Positions 9,146 to 18,788 of a stretch of DNA of 21,163 bases are shown here, one piece after another. A program made the position numbers and the translations under genes. Location: the NCBI GenBank assembly GCA_000729835.1, contig JFHB01000332.1, positions 1 to 21,163 on the forward strand. The letters run 5' to 3'. The stretch comes from Atkinsonella hypoxylon (taxonomy: Eukaryota; Ascomycota; Sordariomycetes; Hypocreales; Clavicipitaceae). Within the stretch, counting starts at the first letter, position 1; every line of letters starts with the position of its first letter. The notes under the pieces were generated by a model that was given only the letters and a program-made list of their open reading frames with translations, was not told the origin of the DNA and did no database searches.

Positions 9146-9508
9146 ATGAGTGTGGCACGAAATTATCGCTAAGCTGTTGCTTATTCCACAATTGTCGAGT
9201 GATTCTTGCCATTCTATCTCGTTCAAATCACCCGGTCTAAATCTCTTGCAGCTGTAAATCCTGTTTCACGACCTGTTTTCCTATCCAAGTCGCCGTTGTA
9301 TCGATACACTCGCAACTCCCTTCAATACAATGTCTTTCGCAATCCATGGCCTGCACGTAAATGCTAACATCAAATCATATCGTCATCAACTCACAGTACC
9401 CAACGGCTGAGGTAAACCCAATTCCAAGCATGGCACATCCACTGAACCATGCCCGTTCCAAAAATGTATATGATAATACAGCTTCCTCCCTTCTGCATAC
9501 GAGAATTT

Positions 9509-12500
9509 CTATACTACCGAGCCAGGGTTTAGTCCCAAAAAGAAGTCCAAATCCGTGCCTGCTCCATTAATGCATTGTCCGTGATCTTCCACAAGCTGCT
9601 CCAGTAAACTGAGAAATGGATCCTTTTCGTCATTCTGTCCTGTTCCTGTACTTCCGGTTGCGCTTTTATGGCAAGGACTCGGAGTCATTCCGCTCTGAGA
9701 CAAAATGATTCGATGCTGCGCTCCATCACCTGTTGCTTGCCATCCAGAGGGGCTTTTGAAGGTAAGGCCAGGCAGAGAACCAAACACCGGGTCGTAATGA
9801 GCTTCGCTATGTTGAGTACTGCTTCCACCGTCGGAATTTGTTGTGTATCCAAAGAGTGAATTGAAACTTGTACCAGACCTGGGTGCGGTCCCAATTCTGC
9901 CCATATTTATCAGTCCTTGGTTGGAGGCTGAGCTACCTGGAGGCATGCTAGCACTGTAGCTCGGGAGTGTGGCAGGGGGGGTATACGCGTTTATCGAGGC
10001 GCCGATATTGATATGACCATCTTGTTGTCCAGCAACAGAAACGCGCTGTTGTTCTGTTGGTCCTTCATCGGTCTGGGTCTGGGTCTGGGTCTGGGTCTGC
10101 TGCTGGTGCTGGTGCTGGTGTTGGTGCTGGTCCTCGTGTTGGTGCTGATGCTGATGCTGATGCTGGTCCTGGTGCTGGTGTGTTGGCTGTGACATGTGTA
10201 CTGAAAAGGATTGTTCTGTATTACGGAACGGCGCCGGGTCGACAATGGATGATGCAGTTTGTTCACTTGCTTCTGGCCTCTTCATCTCGGAACGGTTCTG
10301 TTCCGACGAAGAGACGATATTTTTGCGCTTGTGGCCTTGTCGTTGTTCAGTAGAAGAGCCGATAGTGTCTGTACCGTGGGGAGAATCAATGCGCCGGGCG
10401 GCCATATAGTCAATCACAACGTCTGACATACTCAAGTGCGCAGGATCAAAGTGATACGAGTTCCCGCCGGGACCGCCGATATTCAAATATCGATCAAAAA
10501 AATCTTCGAGATGAAATCCCGGCGTATATTGCATGGAATTAGACGGCATAGCCTGGACTAGCTCTCCATGTGCTGAGTATATTCCCTGCAGAGTATTACT
10601 CTGATGCTGGACATTTGCCCATGCATAATGAAGGTGCCTCAGGCATTGCATCTCGCGAGAAAGGAGGCCAGACGAAGCGGCAAACAAGTGCACATCCCCT
10701 CCGTACGCGCTCGGGTTTGTGTAATGCGCTCCGTGAATATGAACTGTGGCCGCTGTGAATATACAGTAGCCTACAATAGCTGGCCACTCGACAGTGCCTG
10801 CTTGTCTTGCCGCATCAATCAGCTCGCCAATCGCGTTGGCATGGAGAAAACACATGTTCGTTGCTTCGATCTGCCATGATTGGTGTTGACCGTTTCCCGC
10901 CAGCTCTGCTAGATTGATGGGAAGAAATGGACGGTAAACAAGGCAATGAATAAGATGATAGATGAGCTTGCTGAGAAACACTATCGTCGGTTGCGGTTGG
11001 CGGAACAGAGCATGCAAGCCCGAAAAAACTGGTCCAGCACCTGAAGCCCAGAAGTCTAATTCTTGTCGTATTTTTGACAGCGTTGACAATGAATGCCAAG
11101 GAAAGTGCGAATCGCCTTTCACGCCTCCTGCGGCCAGGTATCGGTTCGTCATGCTGAGGAGGCGTGTGATATCTATTAGCATACCTGTCCTTCCCTGAAA
11201 TTTCTTCCCACTACCTTGACAATACTGGAGGTTAGACACTTGGTGGAAAAATTCCCCCTCCACGGCGAGAGGGGACGGGGACGGGCACCATGATGGCAAA
11301 CGAAGTGTGATGCAATAATCATTGATCAGCGACGATCGCTTTGACCCGCACGCTAGATAACGATCTAACAGGTAGCAAGTCCAAAATAGTCGTCTTCGTA
11401 ATTCCCTTTCCACAGGTGTCACTTGAGCATGGGTGTCAACCTCACGATGAAGTTCTAGGGCTGTAGCCATTCCGATTGCCGTAGCTAAAAGTACTTGGGT
11501 CAGGAATCTCAAACATAATAGTAGTAAAGTGGTTGAAAGGAAGCTTACCCATTAGCATAAAAGCCTTTTTTCCATGGCCGGATGCTGTAAATGCCAAAAC
11601 CAAGAGCAAGAGAGTCTGCACACTTTTGATGCAAGGTTCATCGGTATCCAAGGACCTCCTTGATCGCAACGCATAATCCTCGCTGAGTTTGACAGCAGTT
11701 TGAGGTCCATCTGGGTGCGGCGTATGTCTATACCATGAGGTTAATAACACAATCTCCAACATCTCCCACTGTTGAGCAACGCTCTTGCATACCTGAATGC
11801 AACAGCCCAAATTGCACAAGCAAGAGAGTCTTGCAGTTGGTTCAACTGCACCTTTTGTCTGACAGATGACTCATCCAAGATATAGTAGGGCTTCCCATGA
11901 AACCGAGTGAAGTAGGTGTGTAGTAGAGCATTTGTGTCAACTAAAGAAGATGGATGATTTCTGGATGGAGAGTTAGCTTCGCGCGTTTCCTTGCTATCTA
12001 GTTAGCTTCCCGCTTATCCTACCTTGAAGTTGCCTCTTCGTTTACAGCTGTGTTTGGTCCATTCTCGTCAGACCTACCGATTTCGGTAGCAATTCTTTTG
12101 GTGGCGGGTTCTGTAATTTCATCCGCATCTTCATCTTCGGCTTTGTCAACAGCTGATTCCCCGGTCTTGCTTGTACCTTGATCTACATTCTTGTCTTTGA
12201 GTTTTGCCTCGGGTCCATCCACACGTTTTATCAACGCCTCTAAGACATCCGTTTTGGGACCGCGCTTTTTCGGGACTGCATCTGTCGCAGATCCAATTGA
12301 ATTAGTACATTCTCAACGTCTCTGCCAGATGAGGACCAGTCTTCTCGATAGACTGCGCTCCGAGAAGAAGTCCATATAAAGGCGCCAGAACGGGGAAACG
12401 CACATACCATAGACACAAGGGCATTGAAAAACTTGGCATGCTTCGCATGAAGGTCGTATGCGGTTACATTTTATCTAGTTGCACCACTTTAGGCTCTAAC

Positions 12501-12766
12501 GAACTACCTGTCGTATCCTTTACAAAGATTTGCGGGGCTAAACCAGCGAAGGCGAGTTCTTACGGAGTACTCACCTTTCGTTTGCGACATGACTTGCAGT
12601 TCATGGACTCGCGCGGCTCATTATTTGGCCGCCGCATAGGCAATCGTTCGATGCTCACCTGCTGCCTCGGAATGGTGACGGGAGCAGCACCGGCCGTTGT
12701 TGGTCGTGGATGGGAAGATGAACTCATTGCATCACAAGCGGGGAGCTTGGGGAGAGCGGGCCCCAT
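9509..12766 (-). CDS. Zn2Cys6 fungal transcription factor with middle homology region, 6 exons, about 946 aa
   Basis: Predicted exons in coding order: 12766-12575, 12474-12408, 12281-12023, 11960-11793, 11727-11549, 11484-9509. Introns are 100, 126, 62, 65 and 64 nt; intron 2 has a TACTAAT branch site. The zinc cluster is split by intron 1 and reads CKSCRKRK|IKCNRIRPS then CEACQVFQCPC, with ligands Cys57, 60, 67, 74, 77 and 84. A basic linker and short coiled-coil follow (PKKRGPKTDVLEALIKRVDG, 90-109), then an acidic linker. The fungal-specific transcription-factor domain (PF04082 type) starts near residue 180 (RFHGKPYYILDES), continues through SGHGKKAFMLM-ATAIGMATALELHRE and RRRLFWTCYLLDRYLACGS, and extends to roughly residue 560. 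The C-terminal third is Gln/Ser-rich with a His-Gln/Thr-Gln tract (724-760), suggesting activation. It should bind CGG-type sites in the nucleus; targets are unknown. The start may instead be Met14 (12727). It lacks the AROM-like parts of the QUTA quinate activator. Confidence 0.88.
10070..10180 (-). repeat. His-Gln / Thr-Gln coding microsatellite within the transcription factor
   Basis: On the coding strand, CAY-CAG codon pairs (His-Gln), broken by a few GAC or GAG codons, run into ACC-CAG pairs (Thr-Gln). Together they encode 37 residues (724-760). The hexanucleotide unit keeps the reading frame, so length variants would change only the tract length. It lies in the C-terminal region after the regulatory domain. 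Confidence 0.9.
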
Positions 12767-15144
12767 GTATTCGACTCTCACGGCGGCGGTGGCGGCGGCT
12801 GGCGGTAACTAGTGGTGATTCTCGTTGGACTTTGCGAGACGCTGGCGTTGGCCGACGAAAGCCTCCCAAGCAGCGTTGTGTAGAGACGAAGAGAGGTCGA
12901 GGGATCCGAAGGTCTAGCTGACAGTGTTGGACAATTGATGGAGACGGTCTTTGGAAAGCCTTCAGTTCCCTCGCTTCACAAACAGGGCCCCAACCGGGCT
13001 CAGAAGAGTATGGGGCTGTCGAAGTGCGAAGATGCCATGTGGTTCTCGTGCGAAGTGATGCAAGCTAGTCGTCTGGTAGTTCTGGACGATGCAAGCTTCA
13101 GTCCCTCGAAGCACACAATCGTAATAAGATATTCTACTTATCCAGCTCGTTGTGGCTTAGCGTGCAGAACTACTGGAACAGGCCATCAAAAAACAGTCGG
13201 TGCTTATTATTATTAAACGGTATCCGGAGTTGGCTTCGGCAGATGGCGGACCAGGTGTGCATCGGAGGGGCCGAGAGCTAATTGCTCTGCTTACGAATGA
13301 CGGGTCTAGGGAATAGTTTGATGTTGAACATGACTGGAGCCAGTGGAGGGATCTTCAACCATTGATACCTCCTAGGTACCTAGGTAAGTACCTAAGTACT
13401 GAGTCGCGTTAGGTACCTGCGTACGGTTGCGGCGGATGAGGATGGGTCTGGCAGGCAAGGGAACATGGAAGGAAAGAACGACATAACTAATAGTCAGCCA
13501 GAGAAGGAACGTTGGAGCATTTATTTAGTCATTTCGAGGACCAATTTTTTTCTATTCTAGCCTCGGCCTCCACTCCATTCTTTCAAGTGGCGAGCATTAT
13601 GTCAAGTTTTGTCATCATGATCCATCGTTTTATCAACAGATTCTATCAGCGATCAACCATACCATTCCGTTCCATCACTTGGCTGTTTCAGTTAAGCGTC
13701 CAAGCAGACAGAACAGGCGTCTGCTGCAGCGCTTGCAGTCCCCCCCCTCCCCCCAAGATGGCCTACTCCATGGCAGAATGAAGCAGTGTGGCCTTACCGA
13801 TTTTCTATTTTCTCTTCATAGAATCAGTGGAACATTTACTTTCACAACATGCCATACTTGATGGTCAAGTCTTGGACGTGTTCAACGAGTGATCAAAGTC
13901 TTGCCGACCGCCCCCTTCCTAAGGTCCGCGCCGAACTCACTAGCTCAATCGGCCCACAAGCCACTCGTGACAATAAGTTGAGTTGAGTCCATGTTTCCCA
14001 GCACTGAGACTACTTAAAACTGTGGGGAGCATCGGCCCTGTCCCGCCGGCCGCAAGGGGAAGGTCGGCCGATATCAGCTTGTTTCCATCAATGCCTGCCG
14101 CTTGTGGAGTCTGGTCTAGGTATTCCATGATGTAGTTTGCAGCTACTGTAGTCGCCTTACGCGACATTGGTTAGCTAATCAAACTATAGGAGCCTATATT
14201 CTCTTCTCAGCAAGGTTTGCTCGTTTCACACTCGGGCCCTCCAAGAATAGAATACGGACGTCAGATGCAGAAGTCCCTCGGAAAGCGATACCTGCTCAGA
14301 TAAACATCAGTCACGTCACAGACTCACGGGCCGGCCGCCTCGCAATCGAGATGCTTGCCCTGAAACCTAGATGGTGGCTTCAGCTCTAGCCTCCATCACC
14401 TGTACGTGATTTGTGCCTGCATCCGTCTGGTCAGGTTGAAGAGAACGGGCAATTTTTCCCCGGCATAAGCCACCGGCCACAGCCTAGCGCGGGATTTGAG
14501 CAGGGAAGCGTGCGTAATAATTTCGCTTGGTCCCCAGCCTGATGCCCACATGGGTTGTCAAATTCTTCGTACGGGTTCTAATGATTTGTCATGCGTCTCA
14601 TGACCTGAATGACGTGTGTTTAACAGGATTGGGATCTCATGTCATCTTGCCTTTTCTCTTGATCAGGCAATCTCTCGGTTCTCGCAGCCAGCATCAAGCG
14701 ACGCCCACGAGCGAGGCGGGATTTCAGATCAGGATTTATAGACATGTACTCCCTATGTACTTGTTTCACCACACGCATGCATTCTCCGTTCAGAACTGCT
14801 GACTCTTGATAATGATCTGACAGCTTCGCTTCTGCCGGCCTGCGTTAGCAGACGTTGCTGTGTAGTCTTGAAGACCAGGCCTTCAGCTCTGATTATAAAC
14901 CGGGCCGTCACTGCAAAGGGTTCCACCGCCAGGTTTCATTATTAAAAGTCATTGTATCACAGTGGTCAACTCCTTAGTGTTGGCGGAAAAGATGTGTCTC
15001 TTCGTCGACGTATTTATAACCACGACTGCAACGCCAATACTCCAAATTGGATAGAACACAGTGGAAGCACCGTGAACCACCACCCTGCTCCCAAGCAATG
15101 CGCCCAATGCATATATTCCATCCCTCATCGAGGTCATCATGCCG
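12767..15144. other. 2.4-kb spacer between the transcription-factor gene and the repressor-like gene
   Basis: Both neighbours are on the minus strand, so the left part should be the transcription-factor promoter and the right end the 3' region of the repressor-like gene. A cluster of TACCTAGGTA-like palindromes lies at 13371-13418. A minus-strand 75-codon ATG frame (14167-13940) has no recognisable domain. No other gene candidate stands out. Confidence 0.5.
13371..13418. repeat. Cluster of TACCTAGG palindromes
   Basis: CCTAGGTACCTAGG (13371-13384) is a perfect 14-bp palindrome. Related TACCTA or GGTACC motifs follow through 13418 (TAAGTACCTAAGTACT, then TTAGGTACCTG). It lies about 600 bp upstream of the transcription-factor start. 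It could be a binding-site cluster or a simple palindromic repeat; no function is shown. Confidence 0.75.
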
Positions 15145-17418
15145 TCAAAACGGATAACTCCGACCACTAGCCAACCTGACGAAGCTGTAGGGTACGTTTT
15201 GACCAACCAATAACCTTAGACTTTCCACAACTGTGAATGCCGCCACATCAGCGGCTCCATACGAGGCAAAGCCACTCTTTTCAGCGGTTTCATGGGGGTC
15301 TATGGTCTTTCGAGCAGCTACATCAGCCAAGTTTAAGAAGACCTTGTTGACGTTCGGCGCCCCTTCACGACCTGTAGCAGCAAAGACACGCAGCAGCATG
15401 CTCACCAGATTGCCCTTGTCGGGGCCAAGGGCAGAGACAATGACGAATGGGGCTTGATCATCAGTAACAGACCTGGCTCTTTGCAGACTTTCCATACTGA
15501 TGAATTGCTCGATGGGGGGAGCATGGAGCGCGAGTGCTGGAGGAGTGCGAAAACCAACGGTATAGATTTTTGCAATTTTCAGCGCTTTCAAGGCGTAGAA
15601 GACGGGAGCTGCATCGTCAGATGCTGATGCCAGAACAAGGGCTGAGCGTCTAAAGTAGGCCGAAGGGGCTAGATCACGAATGAGGGTATGCATGATGCCT
15701 CTCCAACCAGCGTTGTCGAATATAAGCGCCGAGCTCGGGGTCAAACCGTCTTGTACCGGCGGTTCCAGAGATTCTCGGCGACTCTGAAGGGATGAGGGCA
15801 GCCAAGGAGGTGTAGAGGTGGTCGATGAGCCTGATTTGACGACAATCGTGTCGGCGATCCCGATTGCCCGTGCTGCCTCTGTGACGGTTGGTCCCTGACC
15901 ATTGTTCAAGCGTGCAAAAAACCTGTTGTGCCTGCAGAGCGTCTGGACAGATATCCCTGGATCGAGATAGGCACCTCCAAAATCCCGTTGATCACACCAC
16001 ACTTCCATGCCAGTATAGTCGTTCGGCTGCCTTTCAATAATACCAAACCTATGAGGAAGTCCCAGCTCATTGAAGCATTTTTCATAGAATGGCGCTTGGG
16101 GAACCGCGCTCCTTGACAAGGATGCGCTGATGCCGTAAATGCTCTTCATTGGCAACTGTCCCAGCTGAGACAAGACTCTGTGAATCTCGGACGTGCTCAT
16201 CTGTCCCGGTGCAGCAATAATGGGCAGCAGTGGGTGGGTGATGGGGGTGAATACCTTGTTTTGCGTTCTTGAGAACTGGCCGGTCGGGCCCATATTCACG
16301 GCAGACAATGGCGGGGCGTCAGGGTACTCGGCCTTCATCTTGGAACGAAAATACTCTAGGTCGAAATTTTCCTTGTGCTCATTGATGATGGCAATCATCT
16401 TGACAATGTCGGCATAGGGACAAGACCGTTGGAAAACTTGTTGCGCATAGTGCGATGGCCACTTGAATGTTCCAGAGAAGTCATGGAAGGCGGACATGAT
16501 GCGCGAATTTCCTTTCCGTTCCCATAAATCTCGGCGGATCTGCTCGGGAAGCCAAAGCTCGACATCAATGTACTCGATTCCCCATTGAATAGCTTTATAT
16601 AGATATTCATGATAGAGCGTGGGGTCGTCCATTGGAAACCTCCCGTTCTCGTTTGTGCAGCGTGTGGTGAATATGATGGGCAACTCGGTACGCTCCCGCA
16701 GTAACATGACCTGCTCTCCAACGTACCTCAAGCTCGGAACCTGCGGGAAGCTACCATCAGGAAGCGGTTCGCGGAGCAAGTCAACTCGAATTTCTATTGC
16801 GTCAGATCCCACGGTGAGAATGTCGAGATTGGGTAAGGCAGCGCGGACATCTGGGAAGGTGGTTGACATGAATAACGTTCTTGGCTTGGCCATAAGTTCC
16901 TCATGGTGACTGATTTGACCGAGAGTAAAGGACATGAACCTGGAGAGATAGCGCCTCAAGTAAGGCGATTCAATGTAGAGGAATTCATAGTCGCAGTGCG
17001 TAGACAGCTTAGCATCAGGTGGCATACCCATGGTAACGCAGTGTGTGTTGACGGCGACGACGAGATGCTTGTCACGTCCCTGAATGCTTGTTCTCGCTTT
17101 CTCCGCCGGGATACCGACGACGAATCCACGCTCTTCAGAGGTGACATTGTTGAAAGAGTCTTTGAACTTGTACGGTTTTCCAAGCACTTCGGCCACAAGA
17201 ATCACCACTCTTTCTTGTTCCTGGTTATAAATAATGACTGCAATTCTCTTGTCGCCTTCTTCCGGAGCCCCTCGTAGAGACCTACCATGCAGCATGACAG
17301 GGTTTGAGCTGGCACTGTTTATGCCAAGGTTTCCTCTAGAGGCTGTGGTGCTGAAGCCAGTAGATATCGGACCCGGGCCCGGTGAGGTTGTCGACAGAAG
17401 TTGTTGAACCGCAGCCAT
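15145..17418 (-). CDS. qutR: Quinate-repressor-like protein (AROM-derived; QutR/QA-1S family), 757 aa
   Basis: One uninterrupted frame of 757 aa. The architecture follows the C-terminal half of the pentafunctional AROM enzyme: shikimate-kinase-like (about 58-180), type I dehydroquinase-like (about 181-400), shikimate-dehydrogenase-like (about 410-757). In this arrangement the family represses quinate-catabolism genes and is thought to sense pathway metabolites while blocking the activator. The kinase-like part has no Walker A loop; YNQEQERVV (64-72) sits where GxxGxGKST is expected. The dehydroquinase-like part keeps TTRC (Arg253), AFHD (His312), DIVKM (Schiff-base-type Lys340) and GQFSR (Arg384). 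The dehydrogenase-like part has lost its catalysts: LDPGIS replaces the usual PxK segment, FDNAGW replaces DNTDW, and ASASDDAAP replaces the NADP glycine loop. It is shorter than the roughly 900-aa classical repressors, mainly at the N-terminus. No quinate enzyme genes are nearby, so its targets are unknown. The start at 17418 is the first ATG in frame. Confidence 0.82.
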   Translation of the reverse strand: MAAVQQLLSTTSPGPGPISTGFSTTASRGNLGINSASSNPVMLHGRSLRGAPEEGDKRIAVIIYNQEQERVVILVAEVLGKPYKFKDSFNNVTSEERGFVVGIPAEKARTSIQGRDKHLVVAVNTHCVTMGMPPDAKLSTHCDYEFLYIESPYLRRYLSRFMSFTLGQISHHEELMAKPRTLFMSTTFPDVRAALPNLDILTVGSDAIEIRVDLLREPLPDGSFPQVPSLRYVGEQVMLLRERTELPIIFTTRCTNENGRFPMDDPTLYHEYLYKAIQWGIEYIDVELWLPEQIRRDLWERKGNSRIMSAFHDFSGTFKWPSHYAQQVFQRSCPYADIVKMIAIINEHKENFDLEYFRSKMKAEYPDAPPLSAVNMGPTGQFSRTQNKVFTPITHPLLPIIAAPGQMSTSEIHRVLSQLGQLPMKSIYGISASLSRSAVPQAPFYEKCFNELGLPHRFGIIERQPNDYTGMEVWCDQRDFGGAYLDPGISVQTLCRHNRFFARLNNGQGPTVTEAARAIGIADTIVVKSGSSTTSTPPWLPSSLQSRRESLEPPVQDGLTPSSALIFDNAGWRGIMHTLIRDLAPSAYFRRSALVLASASDDAAPVFYALKALKIAKIYTVGFRTPPALALHAPPIEQFISMESLQRARSVTDDQAPFVIVSALGPDKGNLVSMLLRVFAATGREGAPNVNKVFLNLADVAARKTIDPHETAEKSGFASYGAADVAAFTVVESLRLLVGQNVPYSFVRLASGRSYPF

Positions 17419-17450
17419 TTTTCCGTTGGCCGGCGGAGCCGGTTAGCCAT
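17319..17450 (-). promoter_or_regulatory. Possible overlapping upstream ORF across the repressor-like start codon
   Basis: An ATG at 17450, 32 nt before the main ATG and in another frame, opens 43 codons that run past the main start and end at 17321-17319. Its context (TACATGG) has a favourable G at +4 but T at -3, compared with GAAAAATGG for the main start (A at -3). If transcribed, it would be expected to reduce initiation at the main ATG. No protein-level function is suggested. Confidence 0.35.
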
Positions 17451-17695
17451 GTACAATGCAATGCAAGCTCTCTTCCACCAGGATATGTATGACTGTTGAG
17501 CGCAAGACTCGCTTAGTGACTACTGGTTGATTTTCGACCTGAAATTCATGACCCAGGATGCCCCGTTCTTCCACGTTGGAGTGATTCTCGTTGAGCCGAT
17601 CCAAGGACGGACAATCCAGTGGTTGTGATGCCGAGGTCCTCTGCTCTGTTCTCCCAGGAGAGAGGTTGGTGTGGAACCTGGGTCTTGGCGTTCGG

Positions 17696-17716
17696 TCAAA
17701 GTAGTGTGCAAGACAT
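17696..17716 (-). promoter_or_regulatory. Possible 6-codon upstream ORF in the repressor-like leader
   Basis: An ATG at 17716 opens a six-codon frame (Met-Ser-Cys-Thr-Leu-Leu, stop at 17698-17696) about 280 nt before the main start codon. It follows a pyrimidine-rich stretch that looks like the start of the transcript. It matters only if transcription begins upstream of 17716, which the sequence alone cannot show. Confidence 0.3.
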
Positions 17717-18284
17717 CACAGGACTTGTGACGATGGTGGAATATTGCTACGAGGAGCGAAGGAGCGCGAATACGTCAACGATTTGAACTGGGTGTGTTGA
17801 ATGAAATAAAGCAGGCTGCAAAACGCCCGTGTCCCAAGGCGAGCCCGCCTGCCGGGATTCAATGTCCGGTGTCGAGTCGTGTCACCGAGTCTTAAATGAG
17901 TGCGAGAGCGGCGAGGTGATGCTTGTTTTTGGCTCAAGTGGAAGAGCTGCCTGCGCTCGACTCCGCGGCCCCGACTCAGTCGGCTTAGAGAAAAATTTTG
18001 AATAAAAAATGAAAAGTGTGGGAATTTCGGGCTTTCTCTTCCCAACGGAGCACCAGTGTCGAAAGCGAAGTGGTTGTGTTTTCATGCAGACCTGGCAGAA
18101 CCGAGGAAGCAAGGCAGGTCGACAGGGGACGTACCCTAGATCTGTTTATCGAGCTTGGTGGAGAAGGGGTGCCGTAGCCGAGCCAGTGGTGTTTGAGCAT
18201 GGGACTGTGGGAGGTCTTGAAACCCCGGCCATTCGACGCTAATTCTTCCGCCAATGGCGAGTCGGGGCAGACATATCAAATGAC

Positions 18285-18321
18285 AGGGAGGGAGGGAAGG
18301 AAGGAAGGAGAGAGGGAGGGG
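18285..18321. repeat. Polypurine GGGA/GGAA tract
   Basis: A 37-nt run contains only G and A, made of GGGA and GGAA tetramers. It could adopt an H-DNA-like structure or act as a GAGA-type promoter element, but nothing here proves either. It lies in the divergent promoter spacer. Confidence 0.8.
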
Positions 18322-18474
18322 TCTTTCATCTCATCCGATGCGAATAGATCAGAGATGGCGATGTCCAAATCGGAACAGTAACATTGCACATAGGAATAGG
18401 ACCATCAGGAAGTCTGGCATGTTGGACGCACATTCAACGCATTCAACGCTGGCCCCGATTCTGGGGGAGAAGGT

Positions 18475-18491
18475 GCACATGTCACATGTGC
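18475..18491. repeat. Interrupted palindrome GCACATGT-C-ACATGTGC
   Basis: Two perfect 8-bp inverted arms are separated by a single C. Dyads of this size in intergenic DNA are often dimeric binding sites. It lies 1.06 kb from the repressor-like start and 1.33 kb from the chaperone start. No binding protein is proposed. Confidence 0.7.
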
Positions 18492-18770
18492 TAGTATTGT
18501 ATTAAACGATTAAACGCGCTTCCCTTCAGGTGTCAGACTAGTGACTGGAGCGGTTTGCCAGTTTACGTGCACGCCCTAGATGTATTATTGTCATTATTAA
18601 AGTACTCTAGGTTCGTCGCGTAGACTGATATCCAGACTGCATCATGGGGGAAAAACCTTGCTCTAGGATAAAAAAAAAACCCCCTCCTGCTTCAATTTAC
18701 TTGGCGTCGGCCTGGGGCCGGTCCTCTTCCGCGCCCTAAATATCCTAAAATTACTGCATTTAATTAAACT

Positions 18771-18788
18771 ACATACATACATACATAC
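18771..18788. repeat. ACAT microsatellite, 4.5 copies
   Basis: ACAT units follow one another in an AT-rich stretch after a TTTAATTAAA sequence. It is a simple repeat with no coding role. Confidence 0.9.

Larger units (their letters stand above)
8140..9508. other. Repeat-rich spacer between the UNC93-like gene and the transcription-factor gene
   Basis: Both flanking genes are on the minus strand, so this 1.37-kb stretch should hold the UNC93-like promoter and leader (left part) and the 3' region of the transcription-factor gene (right end). It contains several short tandem arrays: a 6-bp array (8263-8302), a 10-bp array (8418-8457), a 9-bp array (8896-8958) and two arrays near 9084-9145. Open frames here reflect these repeats, and I see no gene. 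Confidence 0.6.

Noticed and set aside
11200..11265. Possible intron inside the last transcription-factor exon (SNLQYCQGSGKKFQGRTGM region)
   Set aside because: The frame is continuous, the only matching donor-acceptor pair is about 30 nt apart, too short for a fungal intron, and the segment looks like part of the family's normal sequence.
13940..14167. 75-codon minus-strand ATG frame
   Set aside because: It has an ordinary-looking amino-acid composition but no domain, promoter signature or splice context; could be a fragment, not enough to call.
14949..15206. 85-codon minus-strand frame overlapping the end of the repressor-like gene
   Set aside because: It begins at a non-ATG codon, lies in a different frame from the repressor-like gene, and overlaps its last codons and 3' region.
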